In this document: positions 45,250-54,613 of the stretch, in pieces
How positions within the stretch are numbered: position 1 is the first letter of the stretch
Layout of the letters: the number at the start of each line of letters is the position of its first letter
Source of the DNA: Novosphingobium sp. Rr 2-17
Lineage (GTDB): Bacteria > Pseudomonadota > Alphaproteobacteria > Sphingomonadales > Sphingomonadaceae
Direction: 5' to 3'
Length of the DNA stretch: 64,000 bases
Assembly: GCF_000272475.1 (NCBI RefSeq)
Contig: NZ_AKFJ01000007.1
Span: forward strand, 124,001-188,000
Notes under the pieces: model-generated
What the model was told of the DNA's origin: nothing
Database searches by the model: none
Seen by the model: the letters and a program-made list of their open reading frames with translations, nothing else
Program-made: the position numbers and the translations under genes

Positions 45250-48200
45250 ATGACCGCTTCTATCCCGTTCGCCGACTTCGCCCCGCCTGTACGCGCGATG
45301 ACCGCGCTGCGCAGTGCGATCGCCACTGCCCGCCGCCGCGATGAGGCCGAATGCCTCGCCCCGTTGCTGGATGCTGCGCGACTGTCGGAAGCGATGCGCG
45401 ATGCCGTGCGTACGACCGCGACGCTGCTGGTCACCCAGCTTCGCGCCAACCACAAGGGAACGGGTGTGGAAGGGCTGGTGCAGGAATACGCGCTGTCCAG
45501 CCAGGAAGGCGTGGCGCTGATGTGCTTGGCTGAAGCCTTGCTGCGCATTCCCGACGCCGCCACCCGCGATGCCTTGATCCGCGACAAGCTGGCCGATGGC
45601 GACTGGAGCGGGCACTTAGGCGGCGGCAAATCGCTGTTCGTCAACGCCGCCACCTGGGGCTTGGTCGTGACCGGCAAGCTGGTCGGCTCGGTGGACGATA
45701 CCGGCCTGTCCGCCGCGCTCACCCGCCTTGTCGCGCGGGCAGGAGAGCCGTTGATCCGGCGCGGTGTCGATCTGGCGATGCGAATGATGGGCGAACAGTT
45801 CGTCACGGGCGAGACCATCGACGAAGCGGTGAAGCGCGCCCGCGCGTTGGAAGCGCAAGGCTTCGGCTATAGCTACGACATGCTGGGCGAGGCAGCCACC
45901 ACCGCCGCCGACGCGGCACGCTATTACGCCGATTATGAAACCGCGATCCACGCGATTGGCAAGGCCAGCGCCGGGCGGGGCATTTACGCAGGGCCCGGCA
46001 TCTCCATCAAGCTGTCCGCGCTGCACCCGCGCTATGTCCGTTCCCAAGCGGGCCGAGTGATGACAGAACTGCTGCCGCGCCTGAAGGCATTGGCGGCACT
46101 GGCCAAGGGCTATGGCATCGGCTTCAACATCGATGCCGAGGAAGCCGACCGGCTCGAACTTTCGCTCGATCTGTTGGAAAATCTCGCGCTCGACCCCGAT
46201 CTCGCAGCGTGGGACGGCCTTGGTTTCGTCGTCCAGACTTATGGCAAGCGCTGCCCGTTCGTGATCGACTGGATCGTCGATCTCGCTCGCCGGTCGGGCC
46301 GTCGGATCATGGTGCGTCTGGTGAAGGGGGCGTACTGGGACGCCGAGATCAAGCGCGCGCAAGTGGACGGCCTGTCCGACTTTCCGGTCTACACGCGCAA
46401 GGTCCACACCGACGTTTCGTACATCGCTTGTGCGCGCAAACTGCTGGCTGCGCGCGATGCCGTGTTCCCCCAGTTCGCTACCCACAATGCGCAGACATTG
46501 GCAACGATCTTCCATCTCGCCGGCCCAGGCTTTACCGTGGGGGACTACGAGTTCCAGTGCCTGCACGGTATGGGCGAACCGCTTTATTCGCAGGTCGTCG
46601 GCGTCGGCAATCTCGATCGGCCATGCCGCATCTATGCGCCCGTCGGCACGCACGAGACGCTGCTCGCCTACCTTGTACGGCGCTTGCTGGAGAACGGGGC
46701 GAACTCCTCGTTCGTCAACCGCATCGCTGATCCCGGCGTGCCGGTGAGCGCGTTGGTGTCCGATCCGGTGGACGTGGTCATGGCGATGGCGCAACCGGGA
46801 GCCCGGCACGATGGGATCGAGCTGCCGGGTGACATTTATCCAGAGCGTCGCAACTCCGCCGGCATCGATCTGACCGACGAGATCGCGTTGTCCGGGCTGT
46901 CCCAAGCGCTGGCTGAGGCGGGGCGATCTGGCTGGCATGCCGCTGCCGATCATGGCGAGGGTGACTTGCGCAGGCTGGTCAATCCTGCCGACCACCGCGA
47001 GGTAGTCGGCACCGTCCTGGAGTGCGGGCCTGACGCGGCGGCGCCTGCCGTCGTCCGTGCCGCTGCCAGCGCGTGGAGCCAGGTTCCGGTGGCAGAGCGC
47101 GCCGCCTGCCTCGATCGCGCTGCCGATACGATGCAGGAGCAGATGGCCCCGCTGATGGCGCTCGCCATTCGCGAGGCAGGCAAGTCCGCCGCCAACGCCA
47201 TTGCCGAAGTGCGCGAGGCGATCGATTTCCTGCGCTATTACGCCCAGCAGGCGCGCGAGACGCTGGGCAGCGCCGAGGCGTTCGGCCCCGTTGTCTGCAT
47301 CAGCCCGTGGAACTTTCCGTTGGCGATTTTCACCGGCCAGGTCGCCGCCGCGCTCGTTGCCGGCAATCCGGTCCTCGCCAAGCCTGCCGAGGAGACGCCC
47401 CTGATGGCGGCGGCGGCGGTTGGCTTGTTCCATGCGGCGGGGGTGCCGACAGACGCGTTGCAACTCATGCCCGGCGATGGGAATCTAGGCGCGGCGCTGG
47501 TGGCGGCACCGCAAGTGGCCGGGGTGATGTTCACAGGTTCCACCGACGTTGCCCGGCTGATCCAGCGCCAGCTTGCCGGTCGGACTTCGCCGGAGGGTAA
47601 CGCCATCGCGTTCGTCGCCGAGACGGGCGGCCAGAATGCGATGATCGTCGATAGCTCTGCGCTCGCCGAACAAGTCGTGGCCGACGTGATCGCCTCGGCG
47701 TTCGACAGTGCCGGCCAGCGTTGTTCGGCCTTGCGGGTGCTGTGCCTGCAGGAAGACGTGGCCGACCGGACCCTCAAGATGCTTAAAGGCGCGCTGGCCG
47801 AACTGAGCGTCGGCAACCCCGAGCGCCTGGCTATCGACATTGGCCCGGTCATCACCGCACAAGCGCAGATCGGGATCGTGGGCCACATTGAGGCGATGCG
47901 CGAGCGCGGGCACAAAGTAACCCAACTGGCGGTGGGCGAGGGCGCCGTGTTCGGCACGTTCGTGGCGCCGACCATCATCGAGATCGATACGATCGGTCAG
48001 CTTGAGCGCGAAGTGTTCGGCCCGGTGCTCCACGTTCTGCGCTATCGCCGCGAAGCGCTGGACGCGTTGATCGATGGTATCAATGCTACCGGATACGGAC
48101 TGACCTTCGGCCTCCACACTCGCCTGGATGCGACAGTTGCGCGAGTGACGCGGAGCGTGAAGGCGGGCAACCTCTACGTCAACCGCAACACCATCGGCGC

Positions 48201-48840
48201 GGTGGTGGGGGTGCAGCCGTTTGGCGGGCGAGGCTTGTCGGGCACTGGGCCAAAGGCCGGCGGGCCGTTGTATCTTGGCAGGCTGGTGCGGCAGGCACCG
48301 GCGGTGCTGGCGCCGACCGGCCATGGGTCGCCACTAGTGGCTGACTTCGCTGGCTGGCTGGACGGCGAAGGCGAGGGGGCTTTGGCGACAGAAGCGCGCG
48401 ATCTTGGCGCGGCGTCGCTACTGGGGCTGGAGCGCGAATTGCAAGGCCCGGTGGGGGAGCGCAATCTCTATGCGCTGCACCCGCGCGGGCATGTTCTGCT
48501 CCTGCCCGAAACGCAGGGCGGCTTGTTGCGGCAAATGGCCGCGGTCCTGGCCACCGGCAACCGGGCAACCGTGCAGGGCATGGCGCTGCCCAAGGGACTG
48601 CCGGCAACGGTGGCGGCCCGCTTCCGCGTCGATCCGGTCGAGCCGTTTGCGGCGTGCCTGGTGGAAGGCGGGGCGGACGCGGTGGCGCGCGCGGGCCTTA
48701 CGGTGGCGGCATTGCCAGGGCCGATCGTGCCGGTCCACCGCGACGCGGGGCCAGGCGGCATCTGGCTGCTGGAGGAAGTATCCACCTCGATCAACACCAC
48801 GGCGGCTGGCGGCAATGCCAGCCTGATGATGATTGGCTAG
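45250..48840 (+). CDS. putA: Bifunctional proline dehydrogenase / P5C dehydrogenase PutA
   Basis: A 1196-residue PutA. It has no ribbon-helix-helix domain at the N-terminus (starts MTASIPFADFAPPVRAM). The proline dehydrogenase barrel spans about 85-450 (GISIKLSALHPRY, MVRLVKGAYWD, FATHNAQT, EFQCLHGMG), the P5C dehydrogenase about 500-980 (ISPWNFPLAIFTGQ, AFVAETGGQNAMIVD with the Glu, SAGQRCSALRVL with the catalytic Cys), and a C-terminal lid domain follows. It oxidises proline to glutamate with substrate channelling and FAD/NAD. Regulation is probably through the divergent Lrp-type PutR since it cannot bind DNA itself. Confidence 0.97.
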   Translation: MTASIPFADFAPPVRAMTALRSAIATARRRDEAECLAPLLDAARLSEAMRDAVRTTATLLVTQLRANHKGTGVEGLVQEYALSSQEGVALMCLAEALLRIPDAATRDALIRDKLADGDWSGHLGGGKSLFVNAATWGLVVTGKLVGSVDDTGLSAALTRLVARAGEPLIRRGVDLAMRMMGEQFVTGETIDEAVKRARALEAQGFGYSYDMLGEAATTAADAARYYADYETAIHAIGKASAGRGIYAGPGISIKLSALHPRYVRSQAGRVMTELLPRLKALAALAKGYGIGFNIDAEEADRLELSLDLLENLALDPDLAAWDGLGFVVQTYGKRCPFVIDWIVDLARRSGRRIMVRLVKGAYWDAEIKRAQVDGLSDFPVYTRKVHTDVSYIACARKLLAARDAVFPQFATHNAQTLATIFHLAGPGFTVGDYEFQCLHGMGEPLYSQVVGVGNLDRPCRIYAPVGTHETLLAYLVRRLLENGANSSFVNRIADPGVPVSALVSDPVDVVMAMAQPGARHDGIELPGDIYPERRNSAGIDLTDEIALSGLSQALAEAGRSGWHAAADHGEGDLRRLVNPADHREVVGTVLECGPDAAAPAVVRAAASAWSQVPVAERAACLDRAADTMQEQMAPLMALAIREAGKSAANAIAEVREAIDFLRYYAQQARETLGSAEAFGPVVCISPWNFPLAIFTGQVAAALVAGNPVLAKPAEETPLMAAAAVGLFHAAGVPTDALQLMPGDGNLGAALVAAPQVAGVMFTGSTDVARLIQRQLAGRTSPEGNAIAFVAETGGQNAMIVDSSALAEQVVADVIASAFDSAGQRCSALRVLCLQEDVADRTLKMLKGALAELSVGNPERLAIDIGPVITAQAQIGIVGHIEAMRERGHKVTQLAVGEGAVFGTFVAPTIIEIDTIGQLEREVFGPVLHVLRYRREALDALIDGINATGYGLTFGLHTRLDATVARVTRSVKAGNLYVNRNTIGAVVGVQPFGGRGLSGTGPKAGGPLYLGRLVRQAPAVLAPTGHGSPLVADFAGWLDGEGEGALATEARDLGAASLLGLERELQGPVGERNLYALHPRGHVLLLPETQGGLLRQMAAVLATGNRATVQGMALPKGLPATVAARFRVDPVEPFAACLVEGGADAVARAGLTVAALPGPIVPVHRDAGPGGIWLLEEVSTSINTTAAGGNASLMMIG

Positions 48841-48921
48841 GGTTGTTGGGTTAAGGTCGCTGTGACCCAGGGCAAAGGCTTGTTCACAACGAGTGAGCTA
48901 TAACGGTCACGCTTTGGTTAC

Positions 48922-50124
48922 TTATGCCGTCAGCGGCTGAAGCGTCTCTCGGCGGTGCAGGTTAATGGTCACCAGGAAGATCGCCAGCCCTCCCAGAGAC
49001 AACGCCGCGCCGATCAGGCCTGTGGATCGCAAGCCATAGCCGCCCGCGATGGCAAGCCCTCCCAGCCACGGCCCCAAAGCATTGGCAGTGTTGAACGCGC
49101 TGTGATGGGCCGCAGCGGCGAGCGCCTGGGCGTCTCCTGCCACATCCATCAGCCGCGTCTGCAGCACCGAGCCAAGCCCACCGCCGAAACCGATCAGCAG
49201 GATGTCGATCGCCAGCAGCCACACGTTGCCGGCCACCAGAGGGAACGCCGCGAGGGCGATCGCGCTCCACAGCAGGGCGGCGATCGCGGCGAGGTTCTGG
49301 CGGCGGTCGCTGAGCCAAGCCCAGAACAAATTGCCCACCGTCATCCCGACGCCGAAGACCATCAGCACCACCGGCACCAGCTTGGGAGAGACGTGGGTGA
49401 TTTCCAGCATGGTCGAGGCGACGTACGTGTAGACGCAAAACAGGCCGCCGAAGCCGACCGCGCCGGTCAGCAGCGTGAGCAGGACTTGCGGACGGCGCAA
49501 GGCGCCCAACTCGCGCAACGGGCTTGCCCCCTCGGCAGCGGGCTGCTGCGGGGCATAGAGCGCGACCAGAGCCATCGTCAGCATCGCCAGCAGCGCGACG
49601 ATGCCAAAGCCATAACGCCAGCCCATGATCTGGCCCAGCAGGTTGGCGACAGGAACCCCGATGATGGTCGCGACCGTCAGCCCCGACATCACCAGCGCGA
49701 CTGACTGCGCGCGCTTGTTTTCGGCGACCAGCGAGGCCGCCATCAGCGCCGCGATCCCGAAGTAGGCGCCATGCGGCAGGCCGGCCAGGAATCGAAACAG
49801 CAGCAGCGCATGATAGCTGGGCGCCGTGGCGGACAAGCCGTTGCCGATCGCAAACAGCGCCATCAGCCCAACGAGCAAAGTGCGCCGCGCGATTTTGGCG
49901 GCGAGCACGGCGATGACCGGCGCACCGACGACCACGCCCAGCGCATAAGCGCTGATCGCGTGGCCTGCCTGCGGCTCGCTGATGCGCAAGTCCGCGGCGA
50001 AGAACGGCACCAGGCTCATCGACGCGAATTCGGCGGTGCCGATCGCGAAGGCGCCCATCGCCAGCGCGAACATGACAAGCGCTGGGTGAACGATGCGGGG
50101 GGACGATAAAGCGGGTTCAGTCAT
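48922..50124 (-). CDS. MFS transporter (DHA1/AraJ-like exporter)
   Basis: A 400-residue membrane protein with 12 predicted spans of the major facilitator superfamily; the first span (ALAMGAFAIGTAEFASMSLVP) and the FRFLAGLPHGAYFGIAALMAA segment are typical of the AraJ/YdhP/Cmr drug or sugar efflux group. The substrate cannot be told. I chose the ATG at 50124 (MTEPALSS); an upstream ATG at 50157 would add 11 residues. It stands alone between putA and the sulfate reduction operon. Confidence 0.88.
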   Translation of the reverse strand: MTEPALSSPRIVHPALVMFALAMGAFAIGTAEFASMSLVPFFAADLRISEPQAGHAISAYALGVVVGAPVIAVLAAKIARRTLLVGLMALFAIGNGLSATAPSYHALLLFRFLAGLPHGAYFGIAALMAASLVAENKRAQSVALVMSGLTVATIIGVPVANLLGQIMGWRYGFGIVALLAMLTMALVALYAPQQPAAEGASPLRELGALRRPQVLLTLLTGAVGFGGLFCVYTYVASTMLEITHVSPKLVPVVLMVFGVGMTVGNLFWAWLSDRRQNLAAIAALLWSAIALAAFPLVAGNVWLLAIDILLIGFGGGLGSVLQTRLMDVAGDAQALAAAAHHSAFNTANALGPWLGGLAIAGGYGLRSTGLIGAALSLGGLAIFLVTINLHRRETLQPLTA

Positions 50125-50311
50125 TGCTGCACTGCAATAGGATTGGGAAGGGCTCATCTAGGGAGCCTTTGCGACCGCGTGAAGGCCAACTGACGTGCGA
50201 TTGCCGCAAGCTTCAACGATCCGGGCGCAATAGATCAGATAAAATGCCCAGGCGGGCAAGCCGGGCGGCGGTTTCTGGTCTGATGACGCTGCGCGAGGCT
50301 GGCGGACGTTG

Positions 50312-50340
50312 GATCGGGCAGGCCGTCGTCCTACCCGATC
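50312..50340 (-). other. Hairpin downstream of cysH
   Basis: GATCGGG at 50312 pairs with CCCGATC ending at 50340, with an inner AGG/CCT extension across one mismatch and a 7-base loop. It lies just past the cysH stop but no T-run follows on the minus strand, so terminator function is doubtful. Confidence 0.3.
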
Positions 50341-50357
50341 GAACGCCTTGCGTCCGG

Positions 50358-51185
50358 TTACAGTCCGGGATCGAACTCGGGCGCCAGTTCGGTCGTCAGG
50401 TTGGGCAGCGGGTGCGAGACGTGGATGCCACATTCGACCTTGTCCCAACCGCGCCAGCGGCCCGAGCGCGGGTCGTCGCCTTCGGCCACTTTGCTGGTGC
50501 AAGGCATGCAGCCGATCGAGGGGTAGCCTTGCGCCACCAGTGGGTGCGGCGGCAGCGCGTGCTCGGCGACGTAAGCGGCGAGGCGCTCGGCGTTCCAGTC
50601 GATCAACGGATTGATCTTGAGGCGGCCTTGCGCGTCGGTGGTGTCGATCTCGAAACGGGGCAGGGCAGCGCGGGTCGAGGCCTGGAACGCCTTGCGCCCC
50701 GTGATCGCGGCATCGTAGTTCATCAGCGCCTTGGCCAGCGGTTTGACCTTGCGGATTTCGCAGCAGCCGTCGGGATCGTACGACCAGCGCAGGCCGTTCT
50801 CGTCCTTCTTCGCCAGTTCCACCGGCTCGGGAAACAGGTTGATCAGGTTGGTCAGGCCCAGCCGCTGCGCCAGTAAGTCGCGATATTCCAGCGTTTCGGG
50901 AAAATGCTTGCGGGTTTCCAGGAACAGCACCGGCACGTTCGGGTCGATGCGGCTGATGAGGTGCAGCAGCACTGCGCTTTCCGCGCCGAAGCTGGAAACG
51001 GTGGTGACGCGCCCCGCCAGCCCGTCCCTGAGCACGGCTGCCAGCATCTGGCTCGCGTCCGCCCCATCGAACATCCGGTTGAGGCGCACGGCATCGGCCT
51101 CGACGAAGCGCGGGCCGGTGTCGATACGATCGCGGACGCGGTCGTGATCCTCGGCATCTGCCGGATGAAGACTGGACTGGAGCAT
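50358..51185 (-). CDS. cysH: Adenylyl-sulfate (APS) reductase, CysH family
   Basis: A 275-residue sulfonucleotide reductase. It has the nucleotide motif SSFGAESAVLLH, the paired cysteines DGCCEIRKV, the second pair GCMPCT and the C-terminal ECGIH with the catalytic cysteine. The CC...CxxC set binds a [4Fe-4S] cluster and marks the APS-reducing type, as opposed to the cluster-free PAPS reductase of E. coli. It makes sulfite with thioredoxin as reductant. It is the last gene of the operon. Confidence 0.94.
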   Translation of the reverse strand: MLQSSLHPADAEDHDRVRDRIDTGPRFVEADAVRLNRMFDGADASQMLAAVLRDGLAGRVTTVSSFGAESAVLLHLISRIDPNVPVLFLETRKHFPETLEYRDLLAQRLGLTNLINLFPEPVELAKKDENGLRWSYDPDGCCEIRKVKPLAKALMNYDAAITGRKAFQASTRAALPRFEIDTTDAQGRLKINPLIDWNAERLAAYVAEHALPPHPLVAQGYPSIGCMPCTSKVAEGDDPRSGRWRGWDKVECGIHVSHPLPNLTTELAPEFDPGL

Positions 51186-51208
51186 CGGGTGGTCCCTTCT
51201 GCCGGACG

Positions 51209-51646
51209 TTATGCGGCGGGGTGGCGCTTTGCCCAGATCGCCTGGCGACCATCGACGACGGTTGCCTGATAGACTTCGGGCCAGCGCTCGAACGCGGTCT
51301 TCGCGTCGGCGGGGTTGAGTTGCTTGTCGGGCGCGAAGGCGTCGAAGCCGCAGCGCTGCAAGTGGCGCAGCATGTCGATCACGACATCGCCCACCGCGCG
51401 CAGCTCGCCCTTGTAGCCCGCTTCGCGCAGGATGCGGGCCGACGAAAAGCCGCGCCCGTCGGTCCAGTTGGGAAAGCTGACTTCCACCAGCGAGAGCCGG
51501 TCGAGGTAGGGCAACAGCACGCGGGCATCGTCGCCCGGCTCGATGCGAACGGCGCTAGCGTTGGATTGTTCGGAGAACGAATCCACCGTGATCGCGGGGT
51601 CGGTGACGAGTTCGTCGTCACGGAAGCGGAACTGGACCTCAACCAT
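51209..51646 (-). CDS. DUF934 protein of the sulfur assimilation operon
   Basis: A 145-residue DUF934 protein (RIEPGDDARVLLPYLDRL, LVEVSFPNWTDGRGFSSARIL, AVGDVVIDMLRHLQRCGFDAF). Family members are almost always encoded between sulfite reductase and CysH, as here, and are thought to help in sulfite reduction, although no activity is established. AAGGAGG precedes the ATG at 51646, which lies inside the end of cysI (8-base overlap). Confidence 0.92.
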   Translation of the reverse strand: MVEVQFRFRDDELVTDPAITVDSFSEQSNASAVRIEPGDDARVLLPYLDRLSLVEVSFPNWTDGRGFSSARILREAGYKGELRAVGDVVIDMLRHLQRCGFDAFAPDKQLNPADAKTAFERWPEVYQATVVDGRQAIWAKRHPAA

Positions 51647-53273
51647 AGATGGCCTCCTTGAACGGCTCCATGCCGATGCGGCGATAAGTGTCGAGGAAGC
51701 GCTCCTCGCCCTGCTTGTTGGCGAGGTAGACTTGGGTGGCTTTCTCGACCGCATCGACGACGCCGTCTTCGGTGAAGCCCGGCCCGGTGATCTTGGCGAG
51801 CGAAGTGTCTGCACCTTCGCTGCCGCCGAACGAGAGCTGGTAGTTTTCCAAGCCCTTCTTATCGACGCCCAGAATGCCGATGTGGCCGGCGTGGTGGTGG
51901 CCGCAAGCGTTGATGCAGCCCGAGATCTTGAGCTTCAGCTCGCCCAGTTCGGCTTGCTTTTCCGCCGTGCCGAAGCGTTCGGAAATCTTCTGCGCCACCG
52001 GGATCGAGCGGGCGTTGGCCAGGCTGCAATAATCCAGCCCCGGGCAAGCGATGATGTCGCCGATGGTGTCGAGGTTCGGCGTTGCCAGGTCCGCCTTTTC
52101 CAGCGCCTGCCACACCGTGAACAGATCGGCCTTGCGAATGTGCGGCAGGACGATGTTCTGCGCATGGGTGACGCGCAGTTCGTCGAACGAATAGTCCTTT
52201 GCCAATTGCGCCATCAAGCGGATCTGATCGGCGCTGGCGTCGCCGGGGATACCGCCGACGGGCTTGAGGCTCACCGTGGCGATCACGTAGCCGGCCTGCT
52301 TGTGGGCATGGGTATTGCGGCCCACCCACAGCGCGAAGTCGCGGTCGGACAAGTCCAGCTCGTCGGACAGGCCGGTCTCGAATGCGGGGTCGGTGAAGTG
52401 CGCCTTGATCCGCTCCAGCTCGGCGAGCGGCGGCTCGATCGGCTGGGTCAGCAGATGCGCGAACTCTTCATCGACCTGGCGGACGTATTCGTCGCGGCCC
52501 AGTTCGTGGACGAGGATCTTGATCCGCGCCTTGTACTTGTTGTCGCGCCGACCGTGGCGGTTGTAGACGCGCAGGCACGCCTCGGAATAGGTGATCAACT
52601 GGTTCAGCGGCACGAAGTCGCGGATCAGCGGCGCGATCATCGGGGTGCGGCCCATGCCGCCACCGGCATAGAACTGCGCGCCGATCTCTCCGGCGTCGTT
52701 GCGCACCATCTTGATGCCGATGTCATGCAGACGCATCGCTGCGCGGTCCGTCTCGGACGCGATGACGCAGATCTTGAACTTGCGCGGCAGGACCAGGAAT
52801 TCCGGGTGGAAGCTGGACCACTGGCGCAGCAGTTCCGCATAGGGGCGCGGGTCGATGATCTCGTCCGCAGCGGCGCCGGCGTACTGATCCGAACTGATGT
52901 TGCGGATGCAATTGCCGCTGGTCTGGATCGCGTGCATTTCCACCGTCGCCAGTTCGGCGAGGATGTCGGGCGTCTCGTCCAGCTTGATCCAGTTGTACTG
53001 GATGTTCTGGCGGGTGGTGAAGTGGCCGTAGCCGCGATCGTACTTGTCGGCGATATCGCCGAGCAGCTTCATCTGCGCCGAATTGAGCGTGCCATACGGC
53101 ACCGCCACGCGCAGCATGTAGGCATGGAGCTGGAGGTACAGTCCGTTCTGCAAGCGCAAGGGGCGGAACTGCTCCTCGGTCAGGTCACCGGACAAGCGGC
53201 GACGGACCTGGTCGCGGAATTCCTCGACCCGGACGTCCACCATCTGCTGGTCGTATTCGTCGTACTTGTACAT
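51639..53273 (-). CDS. cysI: Assimilatory sulfite reductase (nitrite/sulfite reductase family, sirohaem)
   Basis: A 544-residue protein with two ferredoxin-like/nitrite-sulfite reductase repeats. Visible are FTTRQNIQYNWIKLDE in the first half and the cluster/sirohaem cysteines CPGLDYC and CINACGHHH in the second. It reduces sulfite to sulfide with sirohaem made via the cobA product encoded upstream. The order cobA-DUF2849-cysI-DUF934-cysH and 1-base and 8-base overlaps show one operon. No CysJ flavoprotein is present, so ferredoxin or another donor is likely. Confidence 0.93.
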   Translation of the reverse strand: MYKYDEYDQQMVDVRVEEFRDQVRRRLSGDLTEEQFRPLRLQNGLYLQLHAYMLRVAVPYGTLNSAQMKLLGDIADKYDRGYGHFTTRQNIQYNWIKLDETPDILAELATVEMHAIQTSGNCIRNISSDQYAGAAADEIIDPRPYAELLRQWSSFHPEFLVLPRKFKICVIASETDRAAMRLHDIGIKMVRNDAGEIGAQFYAGGGMGRTPMIAPLIRDFVPLNQLITYSEACLRVYNRHGRRDNKYKARIKILVHELGRDEYVRQVDEEFAHLLTQPIEPPLAELERIKAHFTDPAFETGLSDELDLSDRDFALWVGRNTHAHKQAGYVIATVSLKPVGGIPGDASADQIRLMAQLAKDYSFDELRVTHAQNIVLPHIRKADLFTVWQALEKADLATPNLDTIGDIIACPGLDYCSLANARSIPVAQKISERFGTAEKQAELGELKLKISGCINACGHHHAGHIGILGVDKKGLENYQLSFGGSEGADTSLAKITGPGFTEDGVVDAVEKATQVYLANKQGEERFLDTYRRIGMEPFKEAIYG

Positions 53274-53569
53274 CAGATCACCCAGGTCAAAGCGGCGGGG
53301 TCGGCAGGCTTGAGCGTCAGGTCCGGGCGCACAGTGGGGCCAAGAGCGCGGATGCGTTCCTTGATGTGCGAGGGGCGCACGCCTTCGTCGGTGCGTACGC
53401 CATCGACTACATAAGCGCCCAGTACGTTGCGGGCGCCTTCCTCACGCGCGGCGATGGTGGCGCCATCGTCCCCCACGTCGGCGGAATCGTTGACGTCCAG
53501 CGACCAGCCCACGCCGGTCCACCAAGTGACGGCCCCGCTCTTGAGATCGTTTCCGGTCAGGATCTTCAC
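53273..53569 (-). CDS. DUF2849 protein
   Basis: A 98-residue protein (MKILTGNDLKSGAVTWWTG; GAYVVDGV; PSHIKERIRALGP) of the DUF2849 family, which is found between cobA and cysI in alphaproteobacterial sulfate assimilation operons. Start GTG at 53569 overlaps the cobA stop (GTGA), and its stop overlaps the cysI start by one base. The function is unknown. Confidence 0.9.
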   Translation of the reverse strand: MKILTGNDLKSGAVTWWTGVGWSLDVNDSADVGDDGATIAAREEGARNVLGAYVVDGVRTDEGVRPSHIKERIRALGPTVRPDLTLKPADPAALTWVI

Positions 53570-54336
53570 AGTGTTGCCTCCAGCGCAAGCGCGCGAACGG
53601 TAGTGTCCGGTTCGGCGGTAACCGCGCCGATAACGATAAGCGCCGGACTTTGCACCTTGTTGAACGAGACCAGATCGGCAAGCCCGGCCAGCGATCCGCG
53701 CAGTACGCGCATATCGCGGCGTGTCGCCTTTTCGATCACGGCGACCGGCACGTCCGGGGTCAGCCCGTCGGCGATCAGCTTGTCGCAGATCTGCGCGGCG
53801 GTAGCCAAGCCCATGAAGATCACCAGGGTGCGGCCATGGCCGGCAAGGCCCGACCAATCCTGATCGGACAAGCCCTTGCACTGGCCCGCCACGAAGCTGA
53901 CGATCGACGCATGATCGCGATGGGTCAGCGGGATCTGCGCAGCGGCAGCCGCGCCCAAGGCCGACGATACGCCCGGCACCACTTCAACCACGACACCGGC
54001 CGCGCGGCAGGCCTCGGCTTCTTCGCCGCCGCGTCCGAACACGAAAGGATCGCCGCCCTTGAGGCGCACCACATCGTGACCGGCCAGCGCCTCGCGCACG
54101 AGCAAGGCGTTGATCTCATCCTGCTTCATCGTATGGCGCGAGCGGCTTTTGGCGACGGAGACGAGCCGCGCACCGGGACGCGCCATCGACAGGATCGCCG
54201 GATCGACGAGACCATCGTGGACGATCAGGCCAGCGCTCATCAGCAGGCGGGCAGCGCGCAGCGTCAACAGGTCCGGGTCGCCGGGGCCTGCGCCGACAAG
54301 GTAAACCTTGCCCTTGATGCCAGAGGGATTCGTCAT
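53566..54336 (-). CDS. cobA: Uroporphyrinogen-III C-methyltransferase
   Basis: A 256-residue SAM-dependent methyltransferase with VYLVGAGPGDPDLLTLRA, KGGDPFVFGRGGEE, VPGVSSALGAAA and PLTHRD, the SUMT signatures. It makes precorrin-2, precursor of sirohaem, for the sulfite reductase in the same operon. It is the SUMT domain only; the dehydrogenase/ferrochelatase part of CysG is not fused and not in the window. Confidence 0.95.
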   Translation of the reverse strand: MTNPSGIKGKVYLVGAGPGDPDLLTLRAARLLMSAGLIVHDGLVDPAILSMARPGARLVSVAKSRSRHTMKQDEINALLVREALAGHDVVRLKGGDPFVFGRGGEEAEACRAAGVVVEVVPGVSSALGAAAAAQIPLTHRDHASIVSFVAGQCKGLSDQDWSGLAGHGRTLVIFMGLATAAQICDKLIADGLTPDVPVAVIEKATRRDMRVLRGSLAGLADLVSFNKVQSPALIVIGAVTAEPDTTVRALALEATL

Positions 54337-54406
54337 GCTGCGCGAGATGGCCCTGGAGGGGGAGCGATGCCAGCCAGAATGGCTATGGGGGGCATAAGAG
54401 TAGCTT

Positions 54407-54507
54407 CTAGAGCAAGTTCCGATCCGATTGCATCGGCTCGGTTGCTCTAGTCTCTAGTTTCGCCGCGTTTTCCAAGTCAGCAGGCGGTCCCACCTGCTTC
54501 GAAAACG
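54407..54507. repeat. Two palindromic elements in the cobA/PilZ-XRE intergenic region
   Basis: First element: arms 54407-54415 and 54442-54450 (9 bp, CTAGAGCAA/TTGCTCTAG). Second element: CGTTTTC at 54466-54472 with GAAAACG at 54501-54507 and an inner AGCAGG/CCTGCT pairing. They look like REP-type hairpins. They lie between divergent genes, not at transcript ends. Confidence 0.7.
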
Positions 54508-54613
54508 CTCTAGCGCTGCCAAACCCGTCCTGTCCCGAAGCTAACGAGGCTGACCCGCTAATCAAATATTAACGCCACTGGTGGACGTTCACCGCGCTTC
54601 AGGAGAATCCCCG

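Noticed and set aside
45616..47463. Open frame of 615 codons on the minus strand within putA
   Set aside because: PutA motifs run through the plus strand without a break; the antisense product has no domain and no ribosome binding site.
51543..53414. Open frame of 623 codons on the plus strand opposite cysI
   Set aside because: The sulfite reductase on the minus strand has its cysteine motifs and operon context; the antisense frame has no recognisable motif.
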